Shown: positions 47,227-56,306, counted from the stretch's first letter. The stretch is 64,000 bases of DNA from an uncultured Pelagibacteraceae bacterium (GCA_902546765.1 CACCLG010000001.1:62001-126000), one strand, 5' to 3'. Numbers and translations are program-made. The notes: generated by a model not told the origin, from the letters alone.

Positions 47227-47868
47227 ATGGAAAAAGAAGAATTAATAGAAAAAAATACTAAAGAAGATCAAACAGAAATTGAAGAATCAAAATCAGAAAA
47301 GACTGAGGATATTAAAGATGTGGAGGAAAAAACTGAGGAAAAATTAACACCTGAAGAAGAATTGCTTAACATTAAAGATAAACTTGCAAGAACTTTTGCT
47401 GAGATGGAAAACCAAAGAAGAAGGTATGAAAAAGAAAAAGAAGATGCTTTTGAATACGGTGGTTTTTCTTTTGCAAGAGAAGCATTAAATCTTTTAGATA
47501 ATCTTGAAAGATCAAAGATTTCATTAGAAAATGATGAGACTATTAAAAATACTGACACTTTAAAAAAAGTTCAAGAACATTTTGAAATTATTAATAAAGA
47601 TTTGCTATCAATATTTAAAAAAAATAATATAGAGCCAATTAAGTCTATAAATGAAAAGCTAGACCCAAATCTTCATCAAGCAATGATGGAAATAAAAGAT
47701 GATACCAAAGAACCAGGAACAATAGTTCAGGAAATCCAAAAAGGATTTATGATGAAAGATAGATTATTAAGACCAGCGTTAGTAGGGGTAGCAAAAAGAA
47801 AGTCAGAAGAGCAATCAAATGATGAACAAAAAACTCAAGAAAATCAAGAAGAAAAGGATAAAAATTAA
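47227..47868 (+). CDS. grpE: nucleotide exchange factor GrpE
   Basis: 213 residues. A Glu/Lys-rich disordered N-terminus (1-50), a long coiled-coil (about 50-125, including FAEMENQRRRYEKEKEDA) and a C-terminal beta domain with LDPNLHQAMMEI and FMMKDRLLRPALVGVA. Exchanges ADP for ATP on DnaK. Only 36 bases separate it from rdgB; a CTAGAAA/CCATATA pair (47191-47197, 47213-47219) could be a heat-shock-type promoter giving an almost leaderless mRNA, but this is weak. Confidence 0.95.
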   Translation: MEKEELIEKNTKEDQTEIEESKSEKTEDIKDVEEKTEEKLTPEEELLNIKDKLARTFAEMENQRRRYEKEKEDAFEYGGFSFAREALNLLDNLERSKISLENDETIKNTDTLKKVQEHFEIINKDLLSIFKKNNIEPIKSINEKLDPNLHQAMMEIKDDTKEPGTIVQEIQKGFMMKDRLLRPALVGVAKRKSEEQSNDEQKTQENQEEKDKN

Positions 47869-47880
47869 TCTAAATGGATG

Positions 47881-47908
47881 CTTGTAGTTGTAAAATTAAC
47901 ACTTATAT
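47881..47908 (+). promoter_or_regulatory. candidate sigma-32 (RpoH)-type promoter of dnaK
   Basis: CTTGTA (47881-47886) and CTTATAT (47902-47908) are 15 bases apart, just after grpE. The second fits the CYTATNT -10 pattern of alphaproteobacterial RpoH promoters and the first starts CTTG. A start near 47915 would place the AAAGG Shine-Dalgarno (47914-47918) at the very 5' end. Confidence 0.4.
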
Positions 47909-47926
47909 GAAGCAAAGGTATTTAAT

Positions 47927-49852
47927 ATGAGTAAAGTAATTGGAATTGATTTAGGAACAACTAATTCTTGTGTCGCCGTAATGGAAGGTACACAAGCAAA
48001 AGTTTTAGAAAATGCAGAAGGTGCGAGAACTACACCATCTGTTGTTGCGTTTACTGACGGAGACGAAAAATTAGTTGGACAGCCAGCAAAAAGACAGGCG
48101 GTAACAAATCCAGAAAATACAATATTTGCTGTTAAAAGATTAATTGGTAGAAATTTTGAGGATCCAACTGTTAAAAAAGATGTTGAGACGGCTCCATTTA
48201 AAATAATTAATTCAGACAAAGGTGATGCTTGGATAGAAGCAAAAGGCACAAAGTATTCACCGTCTCAAATATCAGCATTTACACTTCAAAAAATGAAGGA
48301 GACAGCAGAAAAATATTTAGGCCAAGAAGTAAAACAAGCAGTTATAACTGTTCCAGCTTATTTTAACGATGCACAAAGACAAGCCACAAAGGATGCAGGA
48401 AAAATAGCTGGTCTTGAAGTCTTGAGAATTATTAATGAACCCACTGCAGCATCGCTTGCATATGGATTAGATAAAAAAACAAATAAAAAAATTGCAGTTT
48501 ATGATTTAGGTGGTGGAACATTTGACGTCTCAATTCTTGAATTAGGTGACGGTGTTTTTGAAGTAAAATCTACCAATGGAGATACATTTTTAGGTGGCGA
48601 GGATTTTGATAATACGATTGTTGAGTATCTTCTTTCAGAATTTAAAAAAGAAAATGGTATTGATTTAAAATCAGATAAGCTAGCACTACAAAGACTCAAG
48701 GAAGCTGCAGAAAAAGCAAAAATTGAATTATCATCTGCTGCGCAAACAGAAATAAATTTACCTTTTATAACAGCTGACAAAACAGGTCCAAAACATATAA
48801 ATTTAAAAATGACTAGGGCAAAATTAGAGGCTCTTGTTGAAAATTTAATTTCTAGAACAATACCACCTTGTCAAACTGCTTTAAAAGACGCTGGTCTTTC
48901 AGCAAGTGAAATAGATGAGATTGTTTTAGTTGGTGGTATGACAAGAATGCCTAAAGTAGTTGAAGAAGTTAAAAACTTTTTCGGCAAAGATCCAAATAAA
49001 TCTGTTAACCCAGACGAAGTTGTTGCTATGGGTGCTGCTATACAAGCAGGTGTACTACAGGGGGATGTTAAAGACGTATTATTGTTAGATGTAACTCCGT
49101 TATCACTAGGAATTGAAACATTAGGTGGTGTATCAACAAAATTAATTGAGAAGAACACAACTATTCCCACAAAGAAAAGCCAAGTTTTCTCGACTGCAGA
49201 GGATAATCAGCCGGCTGTATCAATAAGAGTTTTGCAAGGTGAAAGGGAGATGGCAACAGACAACAAAGTTCTTGGAAATTTTGAACTAGTTGGTATTGCG
49301 CCAGCGCCTAGAGGAGTTCCTCAAATTGAAGTAACATTCGATATTGATGCAAATGGTATTGTTAACGTTTCAGCTAAAGACAAAGGAACTGGTAAAGAGC
49401 AAAAAATTCAAATTCAAGCATCTGGTGGTTTAAGTGATGAAGAAATCAATCAAATGGTAAAAGACGCAGAGAGCAATAAGGAGGCAGACAAGAAAAAAAG
49501 AGAGGCTGTTGATGCAAGAAACCAAGCTGATACTTTATTACATTCAACTGAAAAAAATTTAAAAGAACATGGAAGTAAAGTTTCTGATGCTGACAAAAAG
49601 GCCATAGAAGATGCATCTGCAAATTTGAGAAATGCTCTTAAAGGAACTGATTTAGAAGAAATAAAAAAGAAAACTCAAGACCTAGTTCAAGCATCCATGA
49701 AACTTGGTGAAGCAATTTATAAATCACAACAAGGTGCTAAACCAGATGATGCTCCAAAAGATGATTCTAAAGGAGAAAATAAAAAAGACGACAATGTTGT
49801 TGATGCTGACTTCGAAGAAGTAAAAGACGAGAATAAAGAGAAAAGCGCCTAG
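47927..49852 (+). CDS. dnaK: chaperone DnaK (Hsp70)
   Basis: 641 residues. N-terminal ATPase domain ([59 protein letters not shown]), substrate-binding domain from about 390 ([14 protein letters not shown]) and a C-terminal lid ending in an acidic tail ([15 protein letters not shown]). Works with the flanking GrpE and DnaJ in protein folding. Separated from grpE by 58 bases that hold a possible heat-shock promoter. Confidence 0.99.
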   Translation: MSKVIGIDLGTTNSCVAVMEGTQAKVLENAEGARTTPSVVAFTDGDEKLVGQPAKRQAVTNPENTIFAVKRLIGRNFEDPTVKKDVETAPFKIINSDKGDAWIEAKGTKYSPSQISAFTLQKMKETAEKYLGQEVKQAVITVPAYFNDAQRQATKDAGKIAGLEVLRIINEPTAASLAYGLDKKTNKKIAVYDLGGGTFDVSILELGDGVFEVKSTNGDTFLGGEDFDNTIVEYLLSEFKKENGIDLKSDKLALQRLKEAAEKAKIELSSAAQTEINLPFITADKTGPKHINLKMTRAKLEALVENLISRTIPPCQTALKDAGLSASEIDEIVLVGGMTRMPKVVEEVKNFFGKDPNKSVNPDEVVAMGAAIQAGVLQGDVKDVLLLDVTPLSLGIETLGGVSTKLIEKNTTIPTKKSQVFSTAEDNQPAVSIRVLQGEREMATDNKVLGNFELVGIAPAPRGVPQIEVTFDIDANGIVNVSAKDKGTGKEQKIQIQASGGLSDEEINQMVKDAESNKEADKKKREAVDARNQADTLLHSTEKNLKEHGSKVSDADKKAIEDASANLRNALKGTDLEEIKKKTQDLVQASMKLGEAIYKSQQGAKPDDAPKDDSKGENKKDDNVVDADFEEVKDENKEKSA

Positions 49853-49880
49853 ACTAACAACTATTTGTCTATAACCTGTT

Positions 49881-51008
49881 ATGGCAAAGAGAGATTATTA
49901 TGACGTCTTAGGAGTTAATAAAGGTGCCTCAGCCGATCAAATTAAATCAGCTTATAGAAAATTAGCAGTCAAATTTCATCCAGACAAAAATAAAGGCGAT
50001 AAAGCAGCTGAGGAAAAGTTTAAAGAAGCATCAGAGGCTTACCACGTTTTATCGAATTCTGAGAGAAAGCAGAATTATGATAATTTTGGACACGCAGCTT
50101 TTGAAAATGGCGGTGGAGGAAGAGGTGGTTTTGGAAACTTTGACTTTTCTGGGTCTTTTTCAGACATCTTTGAGGACTTTTTTGGTGAAGGTTTTGGAGG
50201 AGGTGGAAGAAGATCAAGAAGATCAAATAACAGAGGTTCGGACTTAAGATATGATTTATCCATAACTTTGGAAGAGGCTTTTTCTGGAAAAAAACAAGAC
50301 ATTAAGTTTTCAACAACAGAAAAATGTGACACTTGTAGTGGCTCAGGCTCTAAACCAGGTCATAACGCTGGTGCGTGTAATATGTGCGGTGGTCATGGAC
50401 AAGTAAGATCTAGTCAGGGATTTTTTACTGTACAACAAACCTGTCCACAGTGCTCTGGTTCTGGTGAGATGATAACTCATCCATGTGGAAGTTGTGGTGG
50501 ACAAGGAAAAAAACAAGCATCAAAAAGACTATCAGTTACAATTCCAAAGGGTGTTGATGATGGAACAAGAATTAGATTATCTGGTAAAGGAGAAGCAGGA
50601 TCTAGAGGGGGAAGTAATGGAGACTTATATTTATTTATTAATGTTCACTCTCATGAATTATTTAAACGCTCAGATGAAAACTTATTTTTTGAGTGTCCAA
50701 TTTCTATTGCGGATGCAGCTTTAGGCACCTCTATTGAAATACCAACTATTGATGGAGGAAAAGCTAAAATTAAAATTCCAGCAGGAACACAAAGTGGTAA
50801 ACAATTGAGATTAAGATCAAAAGGGATGCCTTACATGAGAGGTGGGGATTATGGTGATCTTTATGTACAAGTAAATACTGAAGTGCCTGTTTCGTTAAAT
50901 AAAGAGCAAAAAGAACTACTAGAAAAATTTAGAGAAATTGAAAACGAGAAATCAAACCCAAGTATTAAAAAATTCTTTCAAAAGGCCAAAAGTTTCTGGC
51001 AAAACTAA
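49881..51008 (+). CDS. dnaJ: chaperone DnaJ (Hsp40)
   Basis: 375 residues. J domain with the HPD motif (KFHPDKNKG) near 33-35, a Gly/Phe-rich region (75-115), four zinc-finger repeats CDTCSGSG, CNMCGGHG, CPQCSGSG and CGSCGGQG (about 150-215), and the C-terminal substrate-binding domain. Stimulates DnaK ATPase and delivers clients. Lies 28 bases after dnaK. Confidence 0.99.
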   Translation: MAKRDYYDVLGVNKGASADQIKSAYRKLAVKFHPDKNKGDKAAEEKFKEASEAYHVLSNSERKQNYDNFGHAAFENGGGGRGGFGNFDFSGSFSDIFEDFFGEGFGGGGRRSRRSNNRGSDLRYDLSITLEEAFSGKKQDIKFSTTEKCDTCSGSGSKPGHNAGACNMCGGHGQVRSSQGFFTVQQTCPQCSGSGEMITHPCGSCGGQGKKQASKRLSVTIPKGVDDGTRIRLSGKGEAGSRGGSNGDLYLFINVHSHELFKRSDENLFFECPISIADAALGTSIEIPTIDGGKAKIKIPAGTQSGKQLRLRSKGMPYMRGGDYGDLYVQVNTEVPVSLNKEQKELLEKFREIENEKSNPSIKKFFQKAKSFWQN

Positions 51009-51045
51009 AGGTTAATGCTAATCTAAGTTATCTTTAAATTTTTAA

Positions 51046-51822
51046 ATGAAAAAAATAAATTTAGTAATAACTGGGTGCATGGGGAGAATGGGCCAGCAAC
51101 TAATAAAATCTATAAAATCTGACAGAGCTATAAAACTTGTTGGTTTAACTGAAAATATATTAATAAAAAAAAAGATAGGTGGTATTAAACCACAATTAAA
51201 CAACGACAATGTGTTTAAAAAAACAGACGTAATAATAGATTTTACAGTGCCTAAATGTACCTTTGAAGTTTTGAAAATTGCTTCAAAATTAAAAAAAAGA
51301 GTTGTTATTGGAACCACTGGTTTTACTAAGACTGAAGAAGATAAGATTAAAAAAATTTCAAAAAAAATTCCCATTTTAAAGGCAGGTAATATGAGTCTTG
51401 GAATAAATCTTTTGATGTATTTAACTGAAATAACATCAAGAGCACTCGGGGAAAAGTATTTAAGTAAGGTTTTTGAAGTTCATCATAAACATAAAAAAGA
51501 TTTTCCATCAGGAACTGCTTTAATGCTTGGTAAAGGTATAGCTGTTGGTAAAAATAAAGATTTTTATAAATTACTTGGAAAAAAATTTCTAAATAAGAAA
51601 ATATTTCCATATAGCAAAAAGATAAATTTTAATTCGATGAGGAAAGGTGAAATTATCGGAGAGCACGAGGTTAAATTTTCTAGTGGTAAAGAGATAATCA
51701 CCCTAAACCATGAAGCTTTTGATAGAGCTCTTTATTCAGAAGGAGCAATTACAGCTGCAAAGTGGCTAAAATCAAAAAATCCTGGTCTTTATTCAATGAG
51801 AGATGTATTAAATTTTGAATAA
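51046..51822 (+). CDS. dapB: 4-hydroxy-tetrahydrodipicolinate reductase
   Basis: 258 residues. Lysine/diaminopimelate pathway reductase. N-terminal nucleotide-binding VITGCMGRMGQQLIKSI and the catalytic HHKHKKDFPSGTA near 146-158 are visible. The end overlaps the nth start by one base. It follows dnaJ, a common alphaproteobacterial neighbourhood. Confidence 0.96.
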   Translation: MKKINLVITGCMGRMGQQLIKSIKSDRAIKLVGLTENILIKKKIGGIKPQLNNDNVFKKTDVIIDFTVPKCTFEVLKIASKLKKRVVIGTTGFTKTEEDKIKKISKKIPILKAGNMSLGINLLMYLTEITSRALGEKYLSKVFEVHHKHKKDFPSGTALMLGKGIAVGKNKDFYKLLGKKFLNKKIFPYSKKINFNSMRKGEIIGEHEVKFSSGKEIITLNHEAFDRALYSEGAITAAKWLKSKNPGLYSMRDVLNFE

Positions 51823-52475
51823 TGAATGAAGTCCAAAGGGCTAAAATAGTTTTAAAAGAACTTAATAAAATTTATCCTAAAACACCAATTCCATTAAAAC
51901 ACAAAAATATTTTTACTCTTCTTATATCCGTTCTTTTATCTGCTCAGTGTACTGACAAAAATGTAAATAATGTGACTAAAGATATTTATCCAAAGTATTA
52001 TAGACCAGAACATTTTGTTAAACTTGGAAGAAAAAAAATTGAAAAACTTATACAAAAAATTGGAATTTTTAGAATTAAAGCAAAAAGTATTTATATTTTG
52101 TCAAAAATATTAGTAAAAAATTATAATGGAAAAGTTCCAAAAACCTTCGAAGATTTAGAGAAGTTACCTGGTGTTGGACATAAAACTGCTAGTGTAGTCA
52201 TGTCACAAGGATTTGGTTTCCCTGCTTTTCCAATAGATACCCATATACATAGATTAGCTCAAAGATGGGGGCTTACTAATGGAAAAAACGTTGTGCAAAC
52301 TGAAAAAGACCTTAAAAAATTATTTCCTGAAAAATATTGGAACAAATTACATCTTCAAATAATTTATTATGGTCGTGAATATTGTAAGGCAAGAGAATGT
52401 TACGGAATTTCTTGTAAAATTTGCACTACTTGTTATCCTAATAGAAAAAAACCTCTTAAAACAAAGAAAGCATAA
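51822..52475 (+). CDS. nth: endonuclease III
   Basis: 217 residues. Helix-hairpin-helix DNA glycosylase/AP lyase for oxidised pyrimidines: helix-hairpin-helix LEKLPGVGHKTASVV near 107-121 with catalytic K, and the catalytic Asp in FPIDTHIHR near 135. The C-terminal 4Fe-4S loop has five cysteines with spacing x4, x4, x2, x2 instead of the canonical x6, x2, x5; the first, third and last fall in canonical positions but the second ligand is displaced. Overlaps dapB by one base. Confidence 0.95.
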   Translation: MNEVQRAKIVLKELNKIYPKTPIPLKHKNIFTLLISVLLSAQCTDKNVNNVTKDIYPKYYRPEHFVKLGRKKIEKLIQKIGIFRIKAKSIYILSKILVKNYNGKVPKTFEDLEKLPGVGHKTASVVMSQGFGFPAFPIDTHIHRLAQRWGLTNGKNVVQTEKDLKKLFPEKYWNKLHLQIIYYGREYCKARECYGISCKICTTCYPNRKKPLKTKKA

Positions 52476-52476
52476 A

Positions 52477-53406
52477 ATGAAAATATTAGGAATTGGAAAC
52501 GCAATTGTAGACGTTATTTGCAAAGTGGATGATGATTTTATATCAAAAAATAACTTAACAAAAAGTACAATGAAATTAATTTTTGAGGAAAATGAATTTC
52601 AAAGTTTATTAAAAAATCTTAAAATTGAAAAAACTGTCTCGGGAGGTTCTGTAGCAAATTCTATTGTTGGTTTATCCCAACTTGGAAATCAAGTGGGATT
52701 TATAGGAAAGATAAGTGATGATGAATTAGGTGGTAAATATGAGGAAGGTTTAAAAAAAGAAAAAGTTGAATATTTTTATAATAAAAAAAAAGAAGAGTTA
52801 CCCACAGGAACTTGTTTAATTTTAGTAACACCAGACTCAGAAAGAACAATGTGCACATTTTTAGGAACTGCAGGAAAAGTTAATGAGAATGATGTAAGTT
52901 TAGAGGCAATTAAAAAAAGTGAAATTATTCTTCTTGAGGGTTATCTTTGGGATGAAGGAGATCCAAAAAAAGCATTTGAAAAAGCTATTCAAAATGCAAA
53001 CAAGGTTGCAATGTCTTTATCCGATCAATTTTGTGTAGATAGACACAAACCACACTTTTTAGAATTAGTTAAGAGCAAACTAGATATTACATTTGCCAAT
53101 GAACAGGAAATAACTTCACTAATTGATGCAAAAAATTTTGATGAAGTAATAACATTTTCTAAGTCTCTTGAAAAAATAATCGTTGTAACTCGAGGAGAAA
53201 AGGGAGCTGTAGCAATTAACGGTAATGAAGTTGTTGAATGTGGTGTAAAGGAAGGTTTAAAAATTGTAGACTTAACTGGTGCTGGAGATCTTTTCGCAGG
53301 AGGTTTTTTGCATGGTCAAGTAAATAATATGTCATTGAAAGATAGTTTAGAAAAAGGAACTGAAATGTCATCAAAAGTCATTCAACAAATTGGTGCTAGA
53401 CTATGA
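52477..53406 (+). CDS. PfkB-family sugar/adenosine kinase
   Basis: 309 residues from ATG 52477, one base after the nth stop; the frame is open further upstream but that part has no similarity to the family. Ribokinase-like fold: GNAIVDVICKVD at the start, GGSVANSIVGLSQLG near 50-65, and the catalytic DLTGAGDLFAGGFLHG near 265-280 (Asp base in GAGD). Alphaproteobacterial homologues are often called adenosine kinase, but the substrate is not certain. Confidence 0.85.
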   Translation: MKILGIGNAIVDVICKVDDDFISKNNLTKSTMKLIFEENEFQSLLKNLKIEKTVSGGSVANSIVGLSQLGNQVGFIGKISDDELGGKYEEGLKKEKVEYFYNKKKEELPTGTCLILVTPDSERTMCTFLGTAGKVNENDVSLEAIKKSEIILLEGYLWDEGDPKKAFEKAIQNANKVAMSLSDQFCVDRHKPHFLELVKSKLDITFANEQEITSLIDAKNFDEVITFSKSLEKIIVVTRGEKGAVAINGNEVVECGVKEGLKIVDLTGAGDLFAGGFLHGQVNNMSLKDSLEKGTEMSSKVIQQIGARL

Positions 53407-53409
53407 ATA

Positions 53410-53514
53410 TTATTTTTTTCTTTTAAAACTACCTTTTCCTTTTTTAGGTTTAACAATTCGTGGCTTGTACTTTCTAGAAAAAAGTTCTTTTGCAAAATTA
53501 TTTTTTTTTTTCAT
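53410..53514 (-). CDS. arfA: ArfA-like alternative ribosome-rescue factor (34 aa)
   Basis: A 34-residue, very basic frame. Its C-terminal half PRIVKPKKGKGSFKRKK matches the ArfA core (R-V-x-K-x-KKGKGSYxRK). ArfA enters the empty A site of ribosomes stalled on mRNAs without a stop codon and recruits RF2. The E. coli protein has 72 residues, functional at about 55, so this is an exceptionally short form that ends just after the basic tail. The start overlaps the end of the winged-helix gene by 17 bases, in another frame; its stop lies 3 bases from the convergent pfkB stop. No one-to-one functional proof is possible here. Confidence 0.72.
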   Translation of the reverse strand: MKKKNNFAKELFSRKYKPRIVKPKKGKGSFKRKK

Positions 53515-54073
53515 TTAAACAGTACCCTTTTTTATCGCTAATGATAATTTCATTGTCAGAAAATTTATTACTTACTTTTTTCCTAAGGCGATAAATATGT
53601 GTTTCAACTGTATGAGTTTCTAATTCTGAATTATATCCCCAAACCTTTTCTTGGAGTACATTAATTTTTACTGGATGCTTGGATTGTCTCAAAAAAACTA
53701 GTATTGAACATTCTTTTTCTGTGAGTTCAAGTTCCTTTGAGTCTTGTTTTAATATTCTTGAGTTAAGATCTAAATTGTAATTTCCTAAACTTATTTTAGA
53801 TTGTTCAGTAAATTTCGATTTCAAAAAATTAACATTCAAAATTTGATTTAATTCTTTGATATTTAAAGGAAACTTTCCGATTATAAACTGGTTGTTTAAA
53901 TTTAATATTTTTTTTTTACTGATTACTAAATAGTCTGTTGAATTTTCGTTATCTAAATTTTTAAGATCCTGTTCTTTATCACAAAATTCTAATTTAAATT
54001 CAAAATTTTCATTAATTTCATCAAGGATATTAAATAATTCTTTGTTTTGAAAGATTATCAATTTTTTGCTCAT
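53498..54073 (-). CDS. OmpR-type winged-helix DNA-binding protein with degenerate N-terminal domain
   Basis: 191 residues from ATG 54073. The C-terminal 95 residues form an OmpR/PhoB winged helix (LTEKECSILVFLRQSKHPVKI, VWGYNSELETHTVETHIYRLRKKV). The first 90 residues resemble a receiver in length and position but show no acidic pocket, phosphorylatable Asp context or conserved Lys, so phosphorylation is unlikely. No histidine kinase adjoins it. It diverges from an L,D-transpeptidase gene with only 16 bases between start codons, so it may regulate that gene and itself. Confidence 0.82.
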   Translation of the reverse strand: MSKKLIIFQNKELFNILDEINENFEFKLEFCDKEQDLKNLDNENSTDYLVISKKKILNLNNQFIIGKFPLNIKELNQILNVNFLKSKFTEQSKISLGNYNLDLNSRILKQDSKELELTEKECSILVFLRQSKHPVKINVLQEKVWGYNSELETHTVETHIYRLRKKVSNKFSDNEIIISDKKGYCLNEKKK

Positions 54074-54089
54074 GGTGTATATTGTATTT

Positions 54090-54584
54090 ATGACAATTAT
54101 TGTCAAAAATAAACATACTCTTTTATTTAAAGATTTTCAATTTAAGTGCTGCATTGGTAAAAATAATTTTTCAAAAAAAAAAATTGAAGGAGATAAAAAA
54201 ACTCCAATTGGAATATTTGATCTTGGAGATCTTTATTATAGAGCTGACAAATTTAAAAAGCCATTTACAAATCTGAAAACTTATAAGATTAATAAAAACA
54301 TGGGTTGGTGTAATGATATTAAAAATAAAAAATATAATAAATTAATCAAAATTAAAAAAAAAATTGGTCATGAGAAATTATTTCGAAATGATTACAAATA
54401 CGATTTACTCATACCAATTAAATATAATTACAAAAAAGTTATAGCCAACAGAGGAAGTGCTATCTTTATTCATCTAACTAAAAATTATAAACCAACTGTA
54501 GGGTGTATTGCTATCTCAAAAAAAGATTTTTTAATTTTAATAAAGCTTATTAATAAAAATACTAAAATAAAAATATTAAAATAA
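54090..54584 (+). CDS. L,D-transpeptidase (YkuD) family protein
   Basis: 164 residues from ATG 54090. The catalytic core GSAIFIHL...TVGCIAIS carries the conserved His and Cys (H about 137, C about 147); KKTPIGIFDLGDLYYR near 33-48 is the family's strand region. It would cross-link or modify peptidoglycan in the periplasm, yet no signal peptide is obvious from this start. A longer form from 54066 (eight more residues, MLMVYIVF) would overlap the divergent gene start and is a possible membrane-targeting extension, though too short for a clear signal. Confidence 0.75.
   Translation: MTIIVKNKHTLLFKDFQFKCCIGKNNFSKKKIEGDKKTPIGIFDLGDLYYRADKFKKPFTNLKTYKINKNMGWCNDIKNKKYNKLIKIKKKIGHEKLFRNDYKYDLLIPIKYNYKKVIANRGSAIFIHLTKNYKPTVGCIAISKKDFLILIKLINKNTKIKILK
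54091..54105. promoter_or_regulatory. 15-bp palindrome over the L,D-transpeptidase start
   Basis: TGACAAT-T-ATTGTCA is a perfect palindrome with one central base. It begins at the second base of the transpeptidase ATG and lies 18 bases upstream of the divergent winged-helix start. The position suits an autoregulatory operator of that regulator; coding constraint (M-T-I-I-V-K) alone does not require the symmetry. Confidence 0.45.
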
Positions 54585-54590
54585 TTTCAA

Positions 54591-56303
54591 TTAATAATTA
54601 AATTCTTTAACCCATTTATCTAATGAGTTTTTAGAGTTAACAAACTCTTTTTTATAATTTTTCCATCTATACTTTGAATCTGAATATATAGGTTGATTTA
54701 CCTGGTTGTAGCTAGGAGTGTTAATTATACCTCTTTTCTCAGCGGTTTTGTAAAATTCTTTAACGTTATCAGACCATTGAACTTTCAGAAAGCTTAAAAG
54801 AGCTTTAATTGTAACTTCAAAATTTGAAATTACATCTTCATATCTAATAATGTGATAATCCACTTTAAAAACCTTAATATATTTTTTCCACAGCGACATT
54901 GTAAGATCATAAAGTTTTGACGCATCATCTAAATTTAAAAAATTTGCCATAGCATGATTCAACATAAAATTTTGCATGAAACAGCTCAATACACAATCAT
55001 AAGGGTGTCTTAAAGCTAATATGAATTTTGCGTTTGGGAAAAATCTAAGAATTTCTCCCACATGTACAATATTAAGAGGCATTTTATCTATTGTGATTTT
55101 TTTATCCTTATTTTTTTTATAACTTTCAATTTGATTAAAATAATAACTTCTCATTTCTTTTATCAAATTAGGATCGGCTTTTTCTAAATCTTCCAAAGTA
55201 AAACTTTTATTTATATAAAGACGATCTATAAATCTATTGATTATTGGTATTTCCTCTAAAACCTCAATAGATGGGTGGCTTCTTAAAATTGTATCCAACA
55301 AAGTTGTTCCGGATCTTGGAAAACCTATCAAAAAATAAGGATCTTTCTTGTTATCTATTACCTCGGGTAGGTGCCAATCAGATATTTTTGGATTGCTAAA
55401 AAAATCTAATCTTTCTTTTGTTGTATTTAAATATATTTTTTTATCAACAGTTGGATCTTTGTATTGATCCATTATATTATTTAACATTTGAAATAATTTA
55501 AAAGCGTTGTCGTAGTCTCCTAATTTGTCATAACTTTTAGCTAAAACCTCATAACTAGCCTGCTTTTGAATTATTTGTTCTGGTAAATATTCAGTCTTTT
55601 CTAGTAAACTCACTACTTCTTTATAATTTTTATTTTTAAAAAGGAGCTTTGCTTTAAAAGATTTAATCACTTGATCGTTTTTAAAAATTATTTCAGCACC
55701 ATTAATCAAATTACTTAGTTTGTCGTTTTGATTTGATTTATCATATAAATCCATCATATTATTATAAGAGGGCAAATGATTTGGGTTAATTTCTATGGCT
55801 TTTTTATAAAATTTTTCTGAATTTTTATGGTCACCTAATCTTTTAAGAAGGTTTGCTAAATTATAATTCGCTAAAAGATTTTCTGGATCAATTTCGATAG
55901 CCTTCAGATAATTTTTTTTAGCCTCGGGAACCTTTTTGATACTCACATAAGCCATACCAAGATTAGTATAGGCGATCACGTAATCTTTATTTAAACTGAT
56001 TGCTTTTTGAAAATATTTTATAGATTTCTCTACCTCATTTAAATTTAAATATACCAAACCTAAATTGTTATTTAATTCTGGTAAATTTGGTTTTATAGAA
56101 ATTGCCGATTCCATATAGCCTTTAGCGTCATTAAAGTTATTACTCTGAACTTTGATTGAGGCTAAATAATAATTTGCATCAAAATTGGTAGGAAATTTTT
56201 TGAGGATTTTTTTGTATAATTTTTCAGCTTTTTCAAAATTTTTATTTCTGAAGAATTTGTTAGCAAAATCTAAATTTTCCTTAAAATCATTATTTTTACT
56301 CAT
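54591..56303 (-). CDS. TPR-repeat sulfotransferase
   Basis: 570 residues. The N-terminal 270 residues are about seven to eight tetratricopeptide repeats (for example PNLPELNNNLGLVYLNLNEV, ENLLANYNLANLLKRLGDH). The C-terminal part is a sulfotransferase domain with the PAPS-binding P-loop FLIGFPRSGTTLLDTILRSH near 320-339 and FILALRHPYDCVLSCF near 425-440. Homologues are numerous in marine alphaproteobacteria. Acceptor is unknown; TPRs may bind a protein substrate. Three bases separate it from yggS. Confidence 0.85.
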   Translation of the reverse strand: MSKNNDFKENLDFANKFFRNKNFEKAEKLYKKILKKFPTNFDANYYLASIKVQSNNFNDAKGYMESAISIKPNLPELNNNLGLVYLNLNEVEKSIKYFQKAISLNKDYVIAYTNLGMAYVSIKKVPEAKKNYLKAIEIDPENLLANYNLANLLKRLGDHKNSEKFYKKAIEINPNHLPSYNNMMDLYDKSNQNDKLSNLINGAEIIFKNDQVIKSFKAKLLFKNKNYKEVVSLLEKTEYLPEQIIQKQASYEVLAKSYDKLGDYDNAFKLFQMLNNIMDQYKDPTVDKKIYLNTTKERLDFFSNPKISDWHLPEVIDNKKDPYFLIGFPRSGTTLLDTILRSHPSIEVLEEIPIINRFIDRLYINKSFTLEDLEKADPNLIKEMRSYYFNQIESYKKNKDKKITIDKMPLNIVHVGEILRFFPNAKFILALRHPYDCVLSCFMQNFMLNHAMANFLNLDDASKLYDLTMSLWKKYIKVFKVDYHIIRYEDVISNFEVTIKALLSFLKVQWSDNVKEFYKTAEKRGIINTPSYNQVNQPIYSDSKYRWKNYKKEFVNSKNSLDKWVKEFNY

Positions 56304-56306
56304 AAT

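Noticed and set aside
47268..49170. Long antisense open frames opposite grpE and dnaK
   Set aside because: They mirror the sense codon pattern, have no ribosome sites or family similarity, and lie fully within strongly conserved genes.
52369..52476. N-terminal extension of the PfkB kinase into nth
   Set aside because: The extra residues are the out-of-frame reading of the nth Fe-S region; MKILGIGNAIVD at 52477 is the family start.
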